Assembly (NCBI RefSeq): GCF_964033635.1 | Contig: NZ_OZ035533.1 | Coordinates: 2,666,001 to 2,730,000 of the forward strand | From: Chitinophaga sp. MM2321 | GTDB taxonomy: Bacteria > Bacteroidota > Bacteroidia > Chitinophagales > Chitinophagaceae | Direction of reading: 5' to 3' | DNA length: 64,000 bases | In this document: positions 45,780-55,278 of the stretch, in pieces | Layout of the letters: each line of letters opens with the position of its first letter | Numbering within the stretch: the first letter of the stretch is position 1 | Notes under the pieces: model-generated | What the model was told of the DNA's origin: nothing | The model's database searches: none | What the model saw: the letters and a program-made list of their open reading frames with translations, nothing else | Translations under genes and position numbers: made by a program

Positions 45780-47291
45780 ATGAAAAACATACATTTTTAT
45801 ATACTTACTGCCATCGTTATAGCAGCTGCTTCCTGCTCAAAAATCCTGGATAAAAATCCAACAGACGCTATTTCAAGCGCCACCTTCTGGAATACAGATG
45901 CAGATGCACAAATGGCTTTGTCGGGCTGTTATAATAAGCTCTATGGCTGCTGGTCTTTAAATTTTAACCGGTGCTACCTGGATTGTCTCACCGATAACGC
46001 CTTCGGGCAATGGGGTGGTGCCAGCTACAATATGGACGTGATGTCTACAGGCAACCTGACACCAGCTACCAATGGTGTTAATTACAATGCTTATTACCGG
46101 GGGATTGCCGGCTTCAACTACTTTCTTGGCAATATCGACAAAGTACAAACCATAGATCCGGATAAAAAGAATACGTATATCGGTGAAGTCAAATTTCTGC
46201 GGGCGCTGGCTTATTTCGACCTGGTAAATTTTTATGGTGATGTGATCTATTATAAGGAAAGTCCTGCCACCGCCGAAGATGCCAAAATAGCCCAAAGTCC
46301 AAAGGAAGAAGTGCTGGCGGCCATTAAGGAAGATTTGGATTTTGGCATCGCCAACCTGCCCAATACACCCTATGCCGGACATGCGGTAAAGGGAAGCGCC
46401 ATGGCCTTAAAAGTAAGAGTATTGTTGTATGAAAAGAAGTGGCCGGAAGCTGCTGTTCTGGCAAAACAAATTATAGATGACGGAAAATTTAGCCTGGCAA
46501 ACAATTATGAAGGCCTGTTTCTGACACCGGGGCAAGCCAACAACCCGGAAATAATGTTTTCAACTGTTTACACCGCACCTGATCTGCCACAGCAGACCTC
46601 CGAAGGCAGGGCCTCCAACACCCAATTTGGCTGGGGCTCTCACATTGATCCCTACTACGATCTGGTAGATGCCTACGAATGCACCGATGGAAAATCTATC
46701 ACTGAATCTGCTTTGTATGACGCCGCCAAGCCATGGTTAAACCGTGACCCGAGACTTAAATTTACCATCCGTTTACCGAATGTAACCTGGCCCGCAGGCG
46801 AACCGGCAGGTGCGCCCAGTCTTACCGGCATAAATATGCAGAAGTATGTGGATCTTTCACAAGCGCCATTTAGCGGCGGATTTAATTCTTCCTACGACCA
46901 GGATTATGTGCACATCCGGTATGCTGATGTATTGCTGATGTACGCGGAAGCACAAAATGAAGCAGCAGGTCCTTCCGCTGGTGTATATGACGCATTGGAT
47001 AAAATAAGGGCAAGGGCAGGTGTAAATATGCCGCCGGTAGACAGAGTAAAATACAATGCTCAGGATGTGTTAAGAGATTACATCCGTCATGAAAGACGCA
47101 TTGAGCTGGCACTGGAAGGACAAAGGTATTTTGATCTTAAACGCTGGCATATCGCGGATGTGGTATTGCCGAAAATTAAAACACCGGGAGGATTACCGCT
47201 TGTTTTTATTGAAGATTATTATGTACTTCCCTTTCCTCAATCAGAGATAGATATCAATCCAAATCTGAAGCAAAACCCTGGCTATAGATAG
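45780..47291 (+). CDS. SusD/RagB-family glycan-binding lipoprotein
   Basis: The protein has 503 residues. The lipobox is AAASCSKILDK. SusD features include YIGEVKFLRALAYFDLVNFYGDV, IRYADVLLMYAEAQNEAAG, LRDYIRHERRIELALEGQRY and FDLKRWHIADVV, and the end DINPNLKQNPGYR. The start codon lies 11 bp after the susC stop. It pairs with the preceding channel. Confidence 0.96.
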   Translation: MKNIHFYILTAIVIAAASCSKILDKNPTDAISSATFWNTDADAQMALSGCYNKLYGCWSLNFNRCYLDCLTDNAFGQWGGASYNMDVMSTGNLTPATNGVNYNAYYRGIAGFNYFLGNIDKVQTIDPDKKNTYIGEVKFLRALAYFDLVNFYGDVIYYKESPATAEDAKIAQSPKEEVLAAIKEDLDFGIANLPNTPYAGHAVKGSAMALKVRVLLYEKKWPEAAVLAKQIIDDGKFSLANNYEGLFLTPGQANNPEIMFSTVYTAPDLPQQTSEGRASNTQFGWGSHIDPYYDLVDAYECTDGKSITESALYDAAKPWLNRDPRLKFTIRLPNVTWPAGEPAGAPSLTGINMQKYVDLSQAPFSGGFNSSYDQDYVHIRYADVLLMYAEAQNEAAGPSAGVYDALDKIRARAGVNMPPVDRVKYNAQDVLRDYIRHERRIELALEGQRYFDLKRWHIADVVLPKIKTPGGLPLVFIEDYYVLPFPQSEIDINPNLKQNPGYR

Positions 47292-47332
47292 TTTGAATTT
47301 TTTATTAAATCCTCTACTAAACAACATTGAAT

Positions 47333-49399
47333 ATGAATGTAGCAGCAAGAAAAACAATTAAAATGGGTAAGATAAAAATACTGTTCCTCTTCACCCTGCT
47401 TGCTTTTCAACACGAAGCATTTTCCCAGCAGGTAAAAGGTACAGCATCAAAAGCGGTTGACGGGCGCCAGTGGATCCGGCAGCATTTTGCAAAAGGTAAG
47501 GTGCCCCCATTTTCTTTTGTTTATGGGGGAAAAAACTCAGCCGATTTTATTAAGAGCTGGGGATATAAAGTAGAAAAAGGCACGCCATCGGGTTCAAATA
47601 CGGAAACGTCTGTTTACACTTATTCTGATAAGCAGAGCGGTCTTGTAGTAAAATGCCTGGTTACCTGCTTCAATGATTTCCAGGCGGTAGAATGGGAACT
47701 AAAATTCTCCAATACTTCCGAAAATAATACACCACTGATCGAGAAAGCAGCCGTGATTGACCAGACTTTTGGAACTACCGAAAAAGGTAGTTTCAATCTC
47801 TATCATGCAAAGGGAAGTAATGCGGAAAGAAGCGACTTTCAACCGATCGATGAAAAGTTGGAAGTGGGCAAAAATATTTATATGACGCCAACTGGTGGCC
47901 GCTCTTCCGACAACACGGCTTTCCCGTTTTTTAATATTGGTCTTCCCGGACAGCAGGGAATTGTGGTAGCAGTAGGATGGTCCGGAAAATGGTATGCCGA
48001 CATCAACCAGCTAAATGAAAAAACGATCTCCCTTAAATCGGGTATGGAAAAAATGAAGCTGGCCCTTTATCCGAAGGAAGAGATCCGCACACCCAAGATC
48101 TGCCTCCTTTTTTGGAAAGGAGAAGACAGGATGACCGGTCACAACCAGTTCCGTCAATTTGTGCTGGCTCATCATACGCAAAAAATGAATGGTAAGCATG
48201 TGGAGCTGCCTTTGGCCGCCTTTCTTGCCCGTGGTGGTCCGTCTCCCTGCAATGAACACGTTTGCGCCACAGAGGGTTTTGCGGTGGCAGAGATCCGCAG
48301 ACATCAGCAATTCAATATCGTTCCGGAAGTTTTTTGGTTGGATGCGGGCTGGTATTCCTGTAAAGGCCAATGGCCCAACACAGGAAACTGGACACCCAAT
48401 AAAGAAAATTTCCCCAACGGTTTAAAACCGGTTACTAACGCGGCACATACTGCGGGCGCTAAATTTATTCTATGGCTGGAGCCGGAACGTGTTACCGAAG
48501 GAACAGAATTTGCCAATAAGAATCCCGACTGGATCATAAAAATCGGTAACAATAAAAATTTCCTGTTTGACCTGGGGAACACCGAAGCACGCTTGTGGAT
48601 GACAGATTATGTTTCTAACCTGATCAAAAAAGAAGGGGTAGATTATTATCGCCAGGATTTTAATATGGATCCGATGCCCTACTGGACAGCAAACGACAAA
48701 CCCAACCGCACCGGTATTTCCGAGATCAGACATATCGAGGGTCTGTATGCTTATTGGGATAGCCTGCTCGTTCGCTTTCCTGACCTGCTGATAGACAACT
48801 GTGCCAGTGGAGGCCGGCGCATCGACCTGGAAACAACATCACGTAGCTCTCCTTTATGGAGAACGGATTATCAATATGGAGAGCCAAATGGTTCGCAGTG
48901 CCATGCCTATGGTCTTAATTTTTATCTACCGCTTTCCGGCACCGGTAATGTTGTAAGTACGCCGTATGCATTTCGCTCCAGCATGAGCAGTGCGGTGGCT
49001 TTAATGTGGGATATCAACAATTCCTCCAGGTCGCTCCCGCAAATGCAAAAATGCATGCAGGAATTTAAACAGTTGCGCCCTTTTTATTATTCTGATTATT
49101 ACCCGCTTACCCAAACAGATAACATGACGAAGGACAACGTTTGGCTGGCTTACCAGTTAAATCGTCCGGAAGCAAGTGATGGAATTATCATGGCCTTCAG
49201 GCGCGAGGACGCTCCGGAAGAATCTATCCAGGTTCAACTGAGAGGCATTGATAAAACTGCATCGTATGAATTGCTGGACGAAGACACGCAAAAAAAGATC
49301 ATTCAAAATGGGGAGCAACTGAGCAATGGGATCGCCCTATCACTGAAGGAAAAAAAGACATCCCTGTTGATCAGTTATAAGAAAGTAAACAACCAATAA
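47333..49399 (+). CDS. Secreted alpha-galactosidase-type glycoside hydrolase (GH36/melibiase-like)
   Basis: The protein has about 689 residues with a signal peptide (FLFTLLAFQHEAFSQ). ATG 47363 is an equally reasonable start. An N-terminal beta-sandwich (about 30-300) precedes the barrel: VFWLDAGWYSCKGQWPNTGN, FILWLEPERVTEGTEF, and the nucleophile motif DYYRQDFN (Asp442), with DNCASGGRRIDLET and the presumed acid/base Asp512 in SPLWRTDYQ. Family GH36 cleaves terminal alpha-galactosides with retention. The RQDFN form in place of the common KWDMN is a variant, so activity on another alpha-sugar is possible. It probably trims the polymer or oligomer in the periplasm or at the surface. Confidence 0.9.
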   Translation: MNVAARKTIKMGKIKILFLFTLLAFQHEAFSQQVKGTASKAVDGRQWIRQHFAKGKVPPFSFVYGGKNSADFIKSWGYKVEKGTPSGSNTETSVYTYSDKQSGLVVKCLVTCFNDFQAVEWELKFSNTSENNTPLIEKAAVIDQTFGTTEKGSFNLYHAKGSNAERSDFQPIDEKLEVGKNIYMTPTGGRSSDNTAFPFFNIGLPGQQGIVVAVGWSGKWYADINQLNEKTISLKSGMEKMKLALYPKEEIRTPKICLLFWKGEDRMTGHNQFRQFVLAHHTQKMNGKHVELPLAAFLARGGPSPCNEHVCATEGFAVAEIRRHQQFNIVPEVFWLDAGWYSCKGQWPNTGNWTPNKENFPNGLKPVTNAAHTAGAKFILWLEPERVTEGTEFANKNPDWIIKIGNNKNFLFDLGNTEARLWMTDYVSNLIKKEGVDYYRQDFNMDPMPYWTANDKPNRTGISEIRHIEGLYAYWDSLLVRFPDLLIDNCASGGRRIDLETTSRSSPLWRTDYQYGEPNGSQCHAYGLNFYLPLSGTGNVVSTPYAFRSSMSSAVALMWDINNSSRSLPQMQKCMQEFKQLRPFYYSDYYPLTQTDNMTKDNVWLAYQLNRPEASDGIIMAFRREDAPEESIQVQLRGIDKTASYELLDEDTQKKIIQNGEQLSNGIALSLKEKKTSLLISYKKVNNQ

Positions 49400-49531
49400 T
49401 TTTTAAGATAGCATAGATATAAGAGGAACGCACTATTTTAATAAAACGTAAAATGAATGGACAGGGCTCGCATCGTGACAAGAATTTTTTCAAAGTCCTT
49501 TGCGGCCCCATTCATAAATCTGATATCCAGC

Positions 49532-52351
49532 ATGTTCAAAACAATGATTAAAAGTTACAGCATCAAAAAAATATCGCCCATACTGGTGATTGTCTTTTTG
49601 TATACGGGTATTGCTAATGGACAGGCTATACTTCACGATCCGCCGGCGAAAGAAAATATCCAGTTAGACAAAATGGTCGGTCAACCGGTGGACATTGCTC
49701 CCTGGGCATATTCCTGGCGTGCCGACCAGGCCGTGCAGGACAAACCGGAAGCATATTTTATCCCGCGCCGCCTCGGGCGCATGGATAAAATTTACCGGAC
49801 CGCTTTTTATCAATTGCCGGAGGCGGAATTAAAAAGTATTTACTACAAGATGCCGGACTTGCTTAAACCGCTGCCACCTCAGCCCAAAAGTCCGTTACAG
49901 GCGGGATTGCTGTGGCGCGGAACCCTTTCGAAGTACCAGGTACAATTGAACTGGCCAGCCGATCGGGACATCCCTTCACCGGATGCAGTTGAAGTGCGGG
50001 TTTATCCTACCTCCTATGGATGGTTTGGCTGGACCGTTGATAAAATACTTGACCATCCGCAGGTTTCCGCCGACAAGCGCACCTGGACTTACAACGTGGA
50101 TTCCACCGCTAAGATGGACTGGGCATTTAGCTTGCAGGTAAATGCAGCTACAGAAATGGTTGCAGTATTTTATGAAGATAAAACCACCACCGTCGTACCC
50201 AACATACAACTGGTTAGCCCGCAGGTAGGTGTATGGAAAAGAATGGACCTGGAAATTGAATGGGGTTTTCAACAAGGAATAGCGCAGACAGATTTTGATG
50301 GAGTAATTGAATCCGATATGGCGATTGCGGGTACCGCATCTCCATTGCTAAACGATAAAGGAACAACCATCACTGGTGACCACGCCTGGCAATCCCGGTA
50401 TGTAAATGCCACCAGGCGGGGTATCACTTTGCCCATACTATATGCTTCCGGCGAATACCCGGCACTCGATAGCCGCATCACTATCCGGACCGGCAAGGGC
50501 GGTTTTTCGTTTCGCCCAGGCGATTTGGAAAATGGCCCGATATTAATTCCCGAACAGGGCATTTTTATTACAGCAGCAGGCAGCGGAAAAACAGCCCGTC
50601 AGTTTGCCGAAAGCTTAGCGGGCAAGCAATTGAAAAATAGCCGGCAGTTAACCCTTGATCACCGGGAAGCTGCCTCCTGGGAAGAGTTGATGCAGAACGT
50701 AAGGTTGTCAACCTGTCCCGTGGGAACTGTCATCCCATCGCTACCTGTGGTTCCCGAACCCCCTATGCAGGTACAACTACCGGATTCGAATTGGACCAAT
50801 GCCTGGCGTGCAGCTTCCTTTCAGTTAACCGGCCCGCATATGTGGGGCGGACTTGCCTTTGAAGTGGGCCGCGTGGCTCATCAGATGGACCTGGTGGGAT
50901 TGCACAAGGAAGCTGACAGAGTGTATACCCATTTTTTAAGAAGTCCGGGTGTGAAGGCAGATGGTGACTATGTAGATGCAAATGGTGCACTGGAGTGGGC
51001 CACCAGCATGCGGCATGATATGGGATACTCGCATGATGGCACACACGCTTCCACCGGCCGCCTGCTTTTTGCTATGGCCGATCATTATTTTCTGACCAAT
51101 AACAAAGAATGGTTCCGCACCAATAAAGTTCGGATGCAGGCTGCGGCAGATTGGATCATCCGTCAGCGGACACTTTATCTTAGTGACATTCCCAAACGGG
51201 AAGAGCTTTTGATGGCCGGACTTATGCCTCCGAGCATGGTGGGTGATTATGCCCTACCCGCTTCCGACTGGCACTGGTATTATGCCAATGATGCCATGGC
51301 ACTCCAGGGATTACAGCGGTTCGCCGATGCCCTGGTAAAGTTTGATTCGGAAGAAGGAAATAACTATCGCGATGAAGCATTGCAATACAACCAGGATATT
51401 CGCAAGGCCGTGGAAAAACAGGCTGCTAATTATCTTGACCAGGCCAATTCCTATAGAGCGGACATCCGTCGGGCGGTAAAGCAGGAGGCGATACTATCCC
51501 CGGTGCGCCGGCTGGGCAACGGCACTTACGGCAGTTTTATCCCGCTTGCGGCATATACCCGTGGCGAGATGTTAAGTGTTGATTTAAAGGCTCCGCAACG
51601 AAGCCTCGAAGATGTGATCATGGGATCGCTGCCACTGGCCGAGCCATTCAGCGCACTGGATGCCAAAGAAAGCAGCATGGTGAATACGCTGGATGTGATG
51701 GATGAAGCGATTGTTTATAATGAAGGCAGCCCCGCTGCTGATCAAAACCGGAAAGCGAAAGGCGCAATAACGAAAGATGCCTGGTTCTGGAACACTTATT
51801 CGGGCCTGCCAAAAGCTTCACACAATGCCAACATCTACCTGCTTCAGGATGATGTACCAAATTTTTTGCGGTTCTGGATGAATGCCTATGCAGCCATTGT
51901 GGCCGCTGACGGAAGGTTCTGGGAATGGGGACATTTGGGAGATTTCGCCAATTGTACCAGTCCTGATAACGGTACTGCAGGCTGGTTCATGGAAAATTTC
52001 CGCAACCTGTTGATTATGGAAGACAATCAGTCTCTTTGGATAGCCCGCGCCACGCCCCGTGCATGGCTGGAACAAGGTAAAAAGATCAGTGTGAAAAATG
52101 CACCCACCTATTTTGGCACAATGGCTTATGAAATTGAGTCCAACGTGAAAAAAAGGCAAATCAATGCAACCATCGAAATACCAGGTGCTCACCCGCCTAA
52201 GTCGGTATTGCTGCGGTTCCGTCATCCAAAAGCAGCACATATTAAAAGTGTGCTGGTTAATGGTAAGCCATGGACTGCCTTTAACAAAGAAAAAGAATTA
52301 ATCGAGATAACTGGTTTGTCCGGAAAAGTGACTGTAACCGCCAATTATTAA
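49532..52351 (+). CDS. Large secreted protein with a six-hairpin glycosidase-like domain, family not recognised
   Basis: The protein has about 939 residues from ATG 49532 (alternative 49544) with a signal peptide (ISPILVIVFLYTGIANGQ). The first ~380 residues are beta-rich. The next part (about 430-830) is helical with many Trp and acidic residues: SNWTNAWRAASFQLTGPHMWGG, YVDANGALEWATSMRHDMGY, PASDWHWYYANDAMALQGLQ, and GRFWEWGHLGDFANCTSPDN, resembling an (alpha/alpha)6 glycosidase or lyase. A small beta domain closes it (IPGAHPPKSVLLRFRHPKA, as in proteins that bind or cut sugars). It follows the galactosidase, so a glycan-cleaving role is likely, but I cannot name a CAZy family or catalytic pair. 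Confidence 0.72.
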   Translation: MFKTMIKSYSIKKISPILVIVFLYTGIANGQAILHDPPAKENIQLDKMVGQPVDIAPWAYSWRADQAVQDKPEAYFIPRRLGRMDKIYRTAFYQLPEAELKSIYYKMPDLLKPLPPQPKSPLQAGLLWRGTLSKYQVQLNWPADRDIPSPDAVEVRVYPTSYGWFGWTVDKILDHPQVSADKRTWTYNVDSTAKMDWAFSLQVNAATEMVAVFYEDKTTTVVPNIQLVSPQVGVWKRMDLEIEWGFQQGIAQTDFDGVIESDMAIAGTASPLLNDKGTTITGDHAWQSRYVNATRRGITLPILYASGEYPALDSRITIRTGKGGFSFRPGDLENGPILIPEQGIFITAAGSGKTARQFAESLAGKQLKNSRQLTLDHREAASWEELMQNVRLSTCPVGTVIPSLPVVPEPPMQVQLPDSNWTNAWRAASFQLTGPHMWGGLAFEVGRVAHQMDLVGLHKEADRVYTHFLRSPGVKADGDYVDANGALEWATSMRHDMGYSHDGTHASTGRLLFAMADHYFLTNNKEWFRTNKVRMQAAADWIIRQRTLYLSDIPKREELLMAGLMPPSMVGDYALPASDWHWYYANDAMALQGLQRFADALVKFDSEEGNNYRDEALQYNQDIRKAVEKQAANYLDQANSYRADIRRAVKQEAILSPVRRLGNGTYGSFIPLAAYTRGEMLSVDLKAPQRSLEDVIMGSLPLAEPFSALDAKESSMVNTLDVMDEAIVYNEGSPAADQNRKAKGAITKDAWFWNTYSGLPKASHNANIYLLQDDVPNFLRFWMNAYAAIVAADGRFWEWGHLGDFANCTSPDNGTAGWFMENFRNLLIMEDNQSLWIARATPRAWLEQGKKISVKNAPTYFGTMAYEIESNVKKRQINATIEIPGAHPPKSVLLRFRHPKAAHIKSVLVNGKPWTAFNKEKELIEITGLSGKVTVTANY

Positions 52352-52354
52352 AAA

Positions 52355-53281
52355 ATGATGCATTCGAAATATAAAAATAAAGACAGTATTGTAATGGAAA
52401 ACGCCGGCATCCGGGCGGAGTTTCTTCCCGATCCTGGTGGTAAAATGGTCTCTTTGATCAATAAAAAAACGGGGTATGAATATTTGTTACAGCGCGAAAA
52501 TGAACGCTACCGGGATCAACCCTTTGATGGTGTTTTCGTAGAAGGTGAATGCGCTGGTTTCGACGATATGTTCCCTACCATTGATGTATGCGAATATGAA
52601 AATGAACCCTGGAAAAACATTAAAATGGCGGATCATGGTGAAGTATGGTCGTTGCCATGGAATTACCAGTTTAAAGATGATTCATTGCATATGTCTGTAA
52701 ACGGTGCCCGCTTTCCGTACACGCTTGAAAAGAAGATCTGTTTCACCGGCGAAGATTCAATCCGGATGTACTATACGCTCACGAACAATAGTGCCTTCGA
52801 CTTTGAATTCCTTTGGGCCGGGCATTTAATGATCAACATAGAAGAAGGCACCAGGGTAATTGTACCCGATGACTGTAAACAAGCCATTACTATTTTAACG
52901 AATGGGAATGGAAAGTTTGGTGACCTGCGTGACTGGCCCAATTTCAGGGACATGGATGGCAACACCTACCGGGCAGATATCAGTCGCCCGGAAAATGTAA
53001 AAGGTTTTGAAAAATATTACTTCAATAACAAGTTGGCCGATGGCTGGTGCGGGTTGGAATATCCTGGCAATAAAAATAAATTAACAATTGCTTTTCCTGT
53101 CGACACGGTTCCCTACCTGGGAATACTGATGAATGAAAAGGGATGGGACAACCTTTATAATATTATCATCGAGCCCTGCACCATTTGCTACGATCGTCCT
53201 GATGTAGCAAAAAAACATGGACAGGTAAGCAAAGTGAAAGCTTTTGGTAAATACAACTGGTACATCAATTTAACAATTTAA
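52355..53281 (+). CDS. Galactose-mutarotase-fold protein (aldose 1-epimerase-like)
   Basis: The protein has 308 residues with no signal peptide, so it is probably cytoplasmic. It has the mutarotase beta-sandwich pattern: NAGIRAEFLPDPGGKMVSLI near the start, GECAGFDDMFPTIDVCEYEN, LWAGHLMINIEEGTRVIVP, and IIEPCTICYDRPDVAKKHGQ. True GalM has a defined His/Glu pair that I cannot place with confidence, so it may be an epimerase for a different sugar or a non-catalytic sugar-binding form. Its start lies 3 bp after the preceding stop, implying translational coupling. In context it may interconvert anomers of the imported sugar before oxidation. Confidence 0.78.
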   Translation: MMHSKYKNKDSIVMENAGIRAEFLPDPGGKMVSLINKKTGYEYLLQRENERYRDQPFDGVFVEGECAGFDDMFPTIDVCEYENEPWKNIKMADHGEVWSLPWNYQFKDDSLHMSVNGARFPYTLEKKICFTGEDSIRMYYTLTNNSAFDFEFLWAGHLMINIEEGTRVIVPDDCKQAITILTNGNGKFGDLRDWPNFRDMDGNTYRADISRPENVKGFEKYYFNNKLADGWCGLEYPGNKNKLTIAFPVDTVPYLGILMNEKGWDNLYNIIIEPCTICYDRPDVAKKHGQVSKVKAFGKYNWYINLTI

Positions 53282-53290
53282 TTTTTAGAT

Positions 53291-54112
53291 ATGTCAGGAA
53301 AAATGATTGGGAAAAAAGTATTGGTAACCGGTTCCGGTACAGGACTGGGCCGGGAAACAGCGTTGGAATTTGCCCGGCAGGGAGCTATGGTGGTGTTGCA
53401 TTATGCACATAGTAAAGATGGCGCTGCATCTGCCGTGAGTGAAATAACAGCCGCCGGCGGTAAAGCCACCGCTATTAAAGCGGATCTGCAGGATGCAAAA
53501 GAGGCCGTACGACTGGCTCGCGAAGCCATTGACTTTCTGGGCGGCATAGATGTACTGGTTAACAATGCCGGTATCTCCATGACACTTGAATTTGAGCAGG
53601 TTACTCCTGAACAGTATGATACCGTTTACAACGTGAATGTAAGGGCGCAGTTTTTTATTATGCAAACTGTTTTGCCGGTGATGGAAGCTGCCGGTGGCGG
53701 CGTCATTATCAACCTGTCTTCTGTACATGGTATCAGGGCTTGTAAGGGCCATTCCGTGTATGCCGGTACCAAAGGCGCTATCATTGCCCACACACGGGAG
53801 CTGGCTGTAGAACTGGCCCCTAAAGGCATCCGGATAAATGCCGTGGCACCGGGTGCTGTACCTGTAGAAAACCAGTTCAAAGCAGCGGGAACAGATGATT
53901 TCAGTGAACTGGGGAAAATGATTCCCTGTGGATTCCCGGGCACACCACTTGATATTGCCAAAACAATCATCTTTCTGGCATCAGACGATGCCAGGTATAT
54001 AGTCGGACAAACCATCGTAGTGGATGGTGGTACTACTTCCTGGATGTCTTTCAGTGATGGATTTAATAATACAGGACTACGGCTGGGCAAAGGTTATGTG
54101 CCAGGTCTGTAA
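53291..54112 (+). CDS. SDR-family oxidoreductase (complete catalytic residues)
   Basis: The protein has 273 residues. It is a classical short-chain dehydrogenase: cofactor motif VTGSGTGLGRE (about 13-22), VLVNNAGIS, and catalytic Ser144, Tyr157 and Lys161 in NLSSVHGIRACKGHSVYAGT followed by K. The tail has AVAPGAVPVENQF and DARYIVGQTIVVDGG. It oxidises or reduces a hydroxyl/keto group with NAD(P); relatives include glucose-1-dehydrogenase-like sugar enzymes. Within the operon a role in the first oxidation of the sugar is plausible. Confidence 0.92.
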   Translation: MSGKMIGKKVLVTGSGTGLGRETALEFARQGAMVVLHYAHSKDGAASAVSEITAAGGKATAIKADLQDAKEAVRLAREAIDFLGGIDVLVNNAGISMTLEFEQVTPEQYDTVYNVNVRAQFFIMQTVLPVMEAAGGGVIINLSSVHGIRACKGHSVYAGTKGAIIAHTRELAVELAPKGIRINAVAPGAVPVENQFKAAGTDDFSELGKMIPCGFPGTPLDIAKTIIFLASDDARYIVGQTIVVDGGTTSWMSFSDGFNNTGLRLGKGYVPGL

Positions 54113-54131
54113 TTCATTCAACTAAATTTTC

Positions 54132-55265
54132 ATGATGCTGTATACGCTGTTATTGAGCCTTCTTTTTAAAACATCTCCGGTTAACCTGCCGGAAAAGGAT
54201 AGCATTATATTTCCTGCGGCGGTTACTGTGTATGTCAGCAAGGATGGCAACGATAAAACCGCTGTTGCGGGCAGCAATAGCAAACCCTTTCTCACCCTCA
54301 CCGCAGCGTTGGCAGCTATTCCCGCAGCAGGTGGTTGCATCCTGATTGGTCCGGGCGAATTTGCATCACCGGAACACGCCGATCTGAAGTCGCATCTCAT
54401 GATAGCTGGCGCCGGAAAACCGGTGCCTGACTGGAACAGGGAATACGATAGGAAGACAGGGAAGCTCCGGTTTACTCCCCCGCAAAAACTGGTGGGAGGT
54501 ACCGTATTAAAAGGAACACTTGATTGCTCATTGCTGGAAAATATCATCGTTAAAGATCTGGGTGTGGACGCAGGCGCTACATGGTGTAAAGAGTATAATA
54601 ACGGCGCTCCGGCAGAAGCATTGATTTTTGCACAGCGTTATAACCTGAAAGGAGGTCTCTCCGGCGCGGATGGTATTCATGAACTACAAGTACTATCTCC
54701 ACCCAGACAAGGTATTGTTGTGGAAAATGTGGCGGCCTTGTGCAGGGATGCACGGGCACCTGTACATGCTATGTTATTTGAAAATTTATATTGCCCGCAA
54801 ATCAGTAACGTCTCTACTTATTTCGGGGTACATGGTGTTGTGCTTAAAACGCAGGGGGGATTACTAACCAACCTGGATGCGCATGGACATTTCTCGAACG
54901 GACTGATTCTGAAATCCAATGATTATGCTTTTGGCAACGGGATCAGTGTAAGCAACGTTTACATCACTTCCATTATGCCGGGTGATGGCGGCGGAATCAG
55001 ATTGGTAGCAGACATCGACACGCTGAAGCATATTACCGTCAGCAATTTCGTGGTAGAGGATGCCCGGTTTGGTATCACCAATAATGGTGATGTGGATGGA
55101 GCTATCATTGCAAACGGGCATCTGCTGAATTGTTCCGACTTCAGTATTTCAGTGGATTCACATCTCTCCCATTCTATATTTTCTAACATAATAGAACGCA
55201 GGTCGGGTCGCACAACGGTCATCTCCGGAGAGGCGCTTCATAAGCGTACACGCACCAATCAATAA
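54132..55265 (+). CDS. Right-handed beta-helix protein, pectate-lyase-like fold
   Basis: The protein has 377 residues. A short hydrophobic start (LYTLLLSLLF) may be a signal peptide. The opening VTVYVSKDGNDKTAVAG and SKPFLTLTAALAAIPAAGG are typical of the N-cap of secreted beta-helix proteins. Later there are regular coils with ISNVSTYFGVHGVVLK, GNGISVSNVYITSIMPGDGG, HITVSNFVVEDARFGITNNG. Polysaccharide lyases and GH28/GH110-like enzymes share this fold, but no catalytic residues could be identified. In this operon a role in glycan cleavage or binding is likely. Confidence 0.75.
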   Translation: MMLYTLLLSLLFKTSPVNLPEKDSIIFPAAVTVYVSKDGNDKTAVAGSNSKPFLTLTAALAAIPAAGGCILIGPGEFASPEHADLKSHLMIAGAGKPVPDWNREYDRKTGKLRFTPPQKLVGGTVLKGTLDCSLLENIIVKDLGVDAGATWCKEYNNGAPAEALIFAQRYNLKGGLSGADGIHELQVLSPPRQGIVVENVAALCRDARAPVHAMLFENLYCPQISNVSTYFGVHGVVLKTQGGLLTNLDAHGHFSNGLILKSNDYAFGNGISVSNVYITSIMPGDGGGIRLVADIDTLKHITVSNFVVEDARFGITNNGDVDGAIIANGHLLNCSDFSISVDSHLSHSIFSNIIERRSGRTTVISGEALHKRTRTNQ

Positions 55266-55278
55266 AATATGAAAAGCT

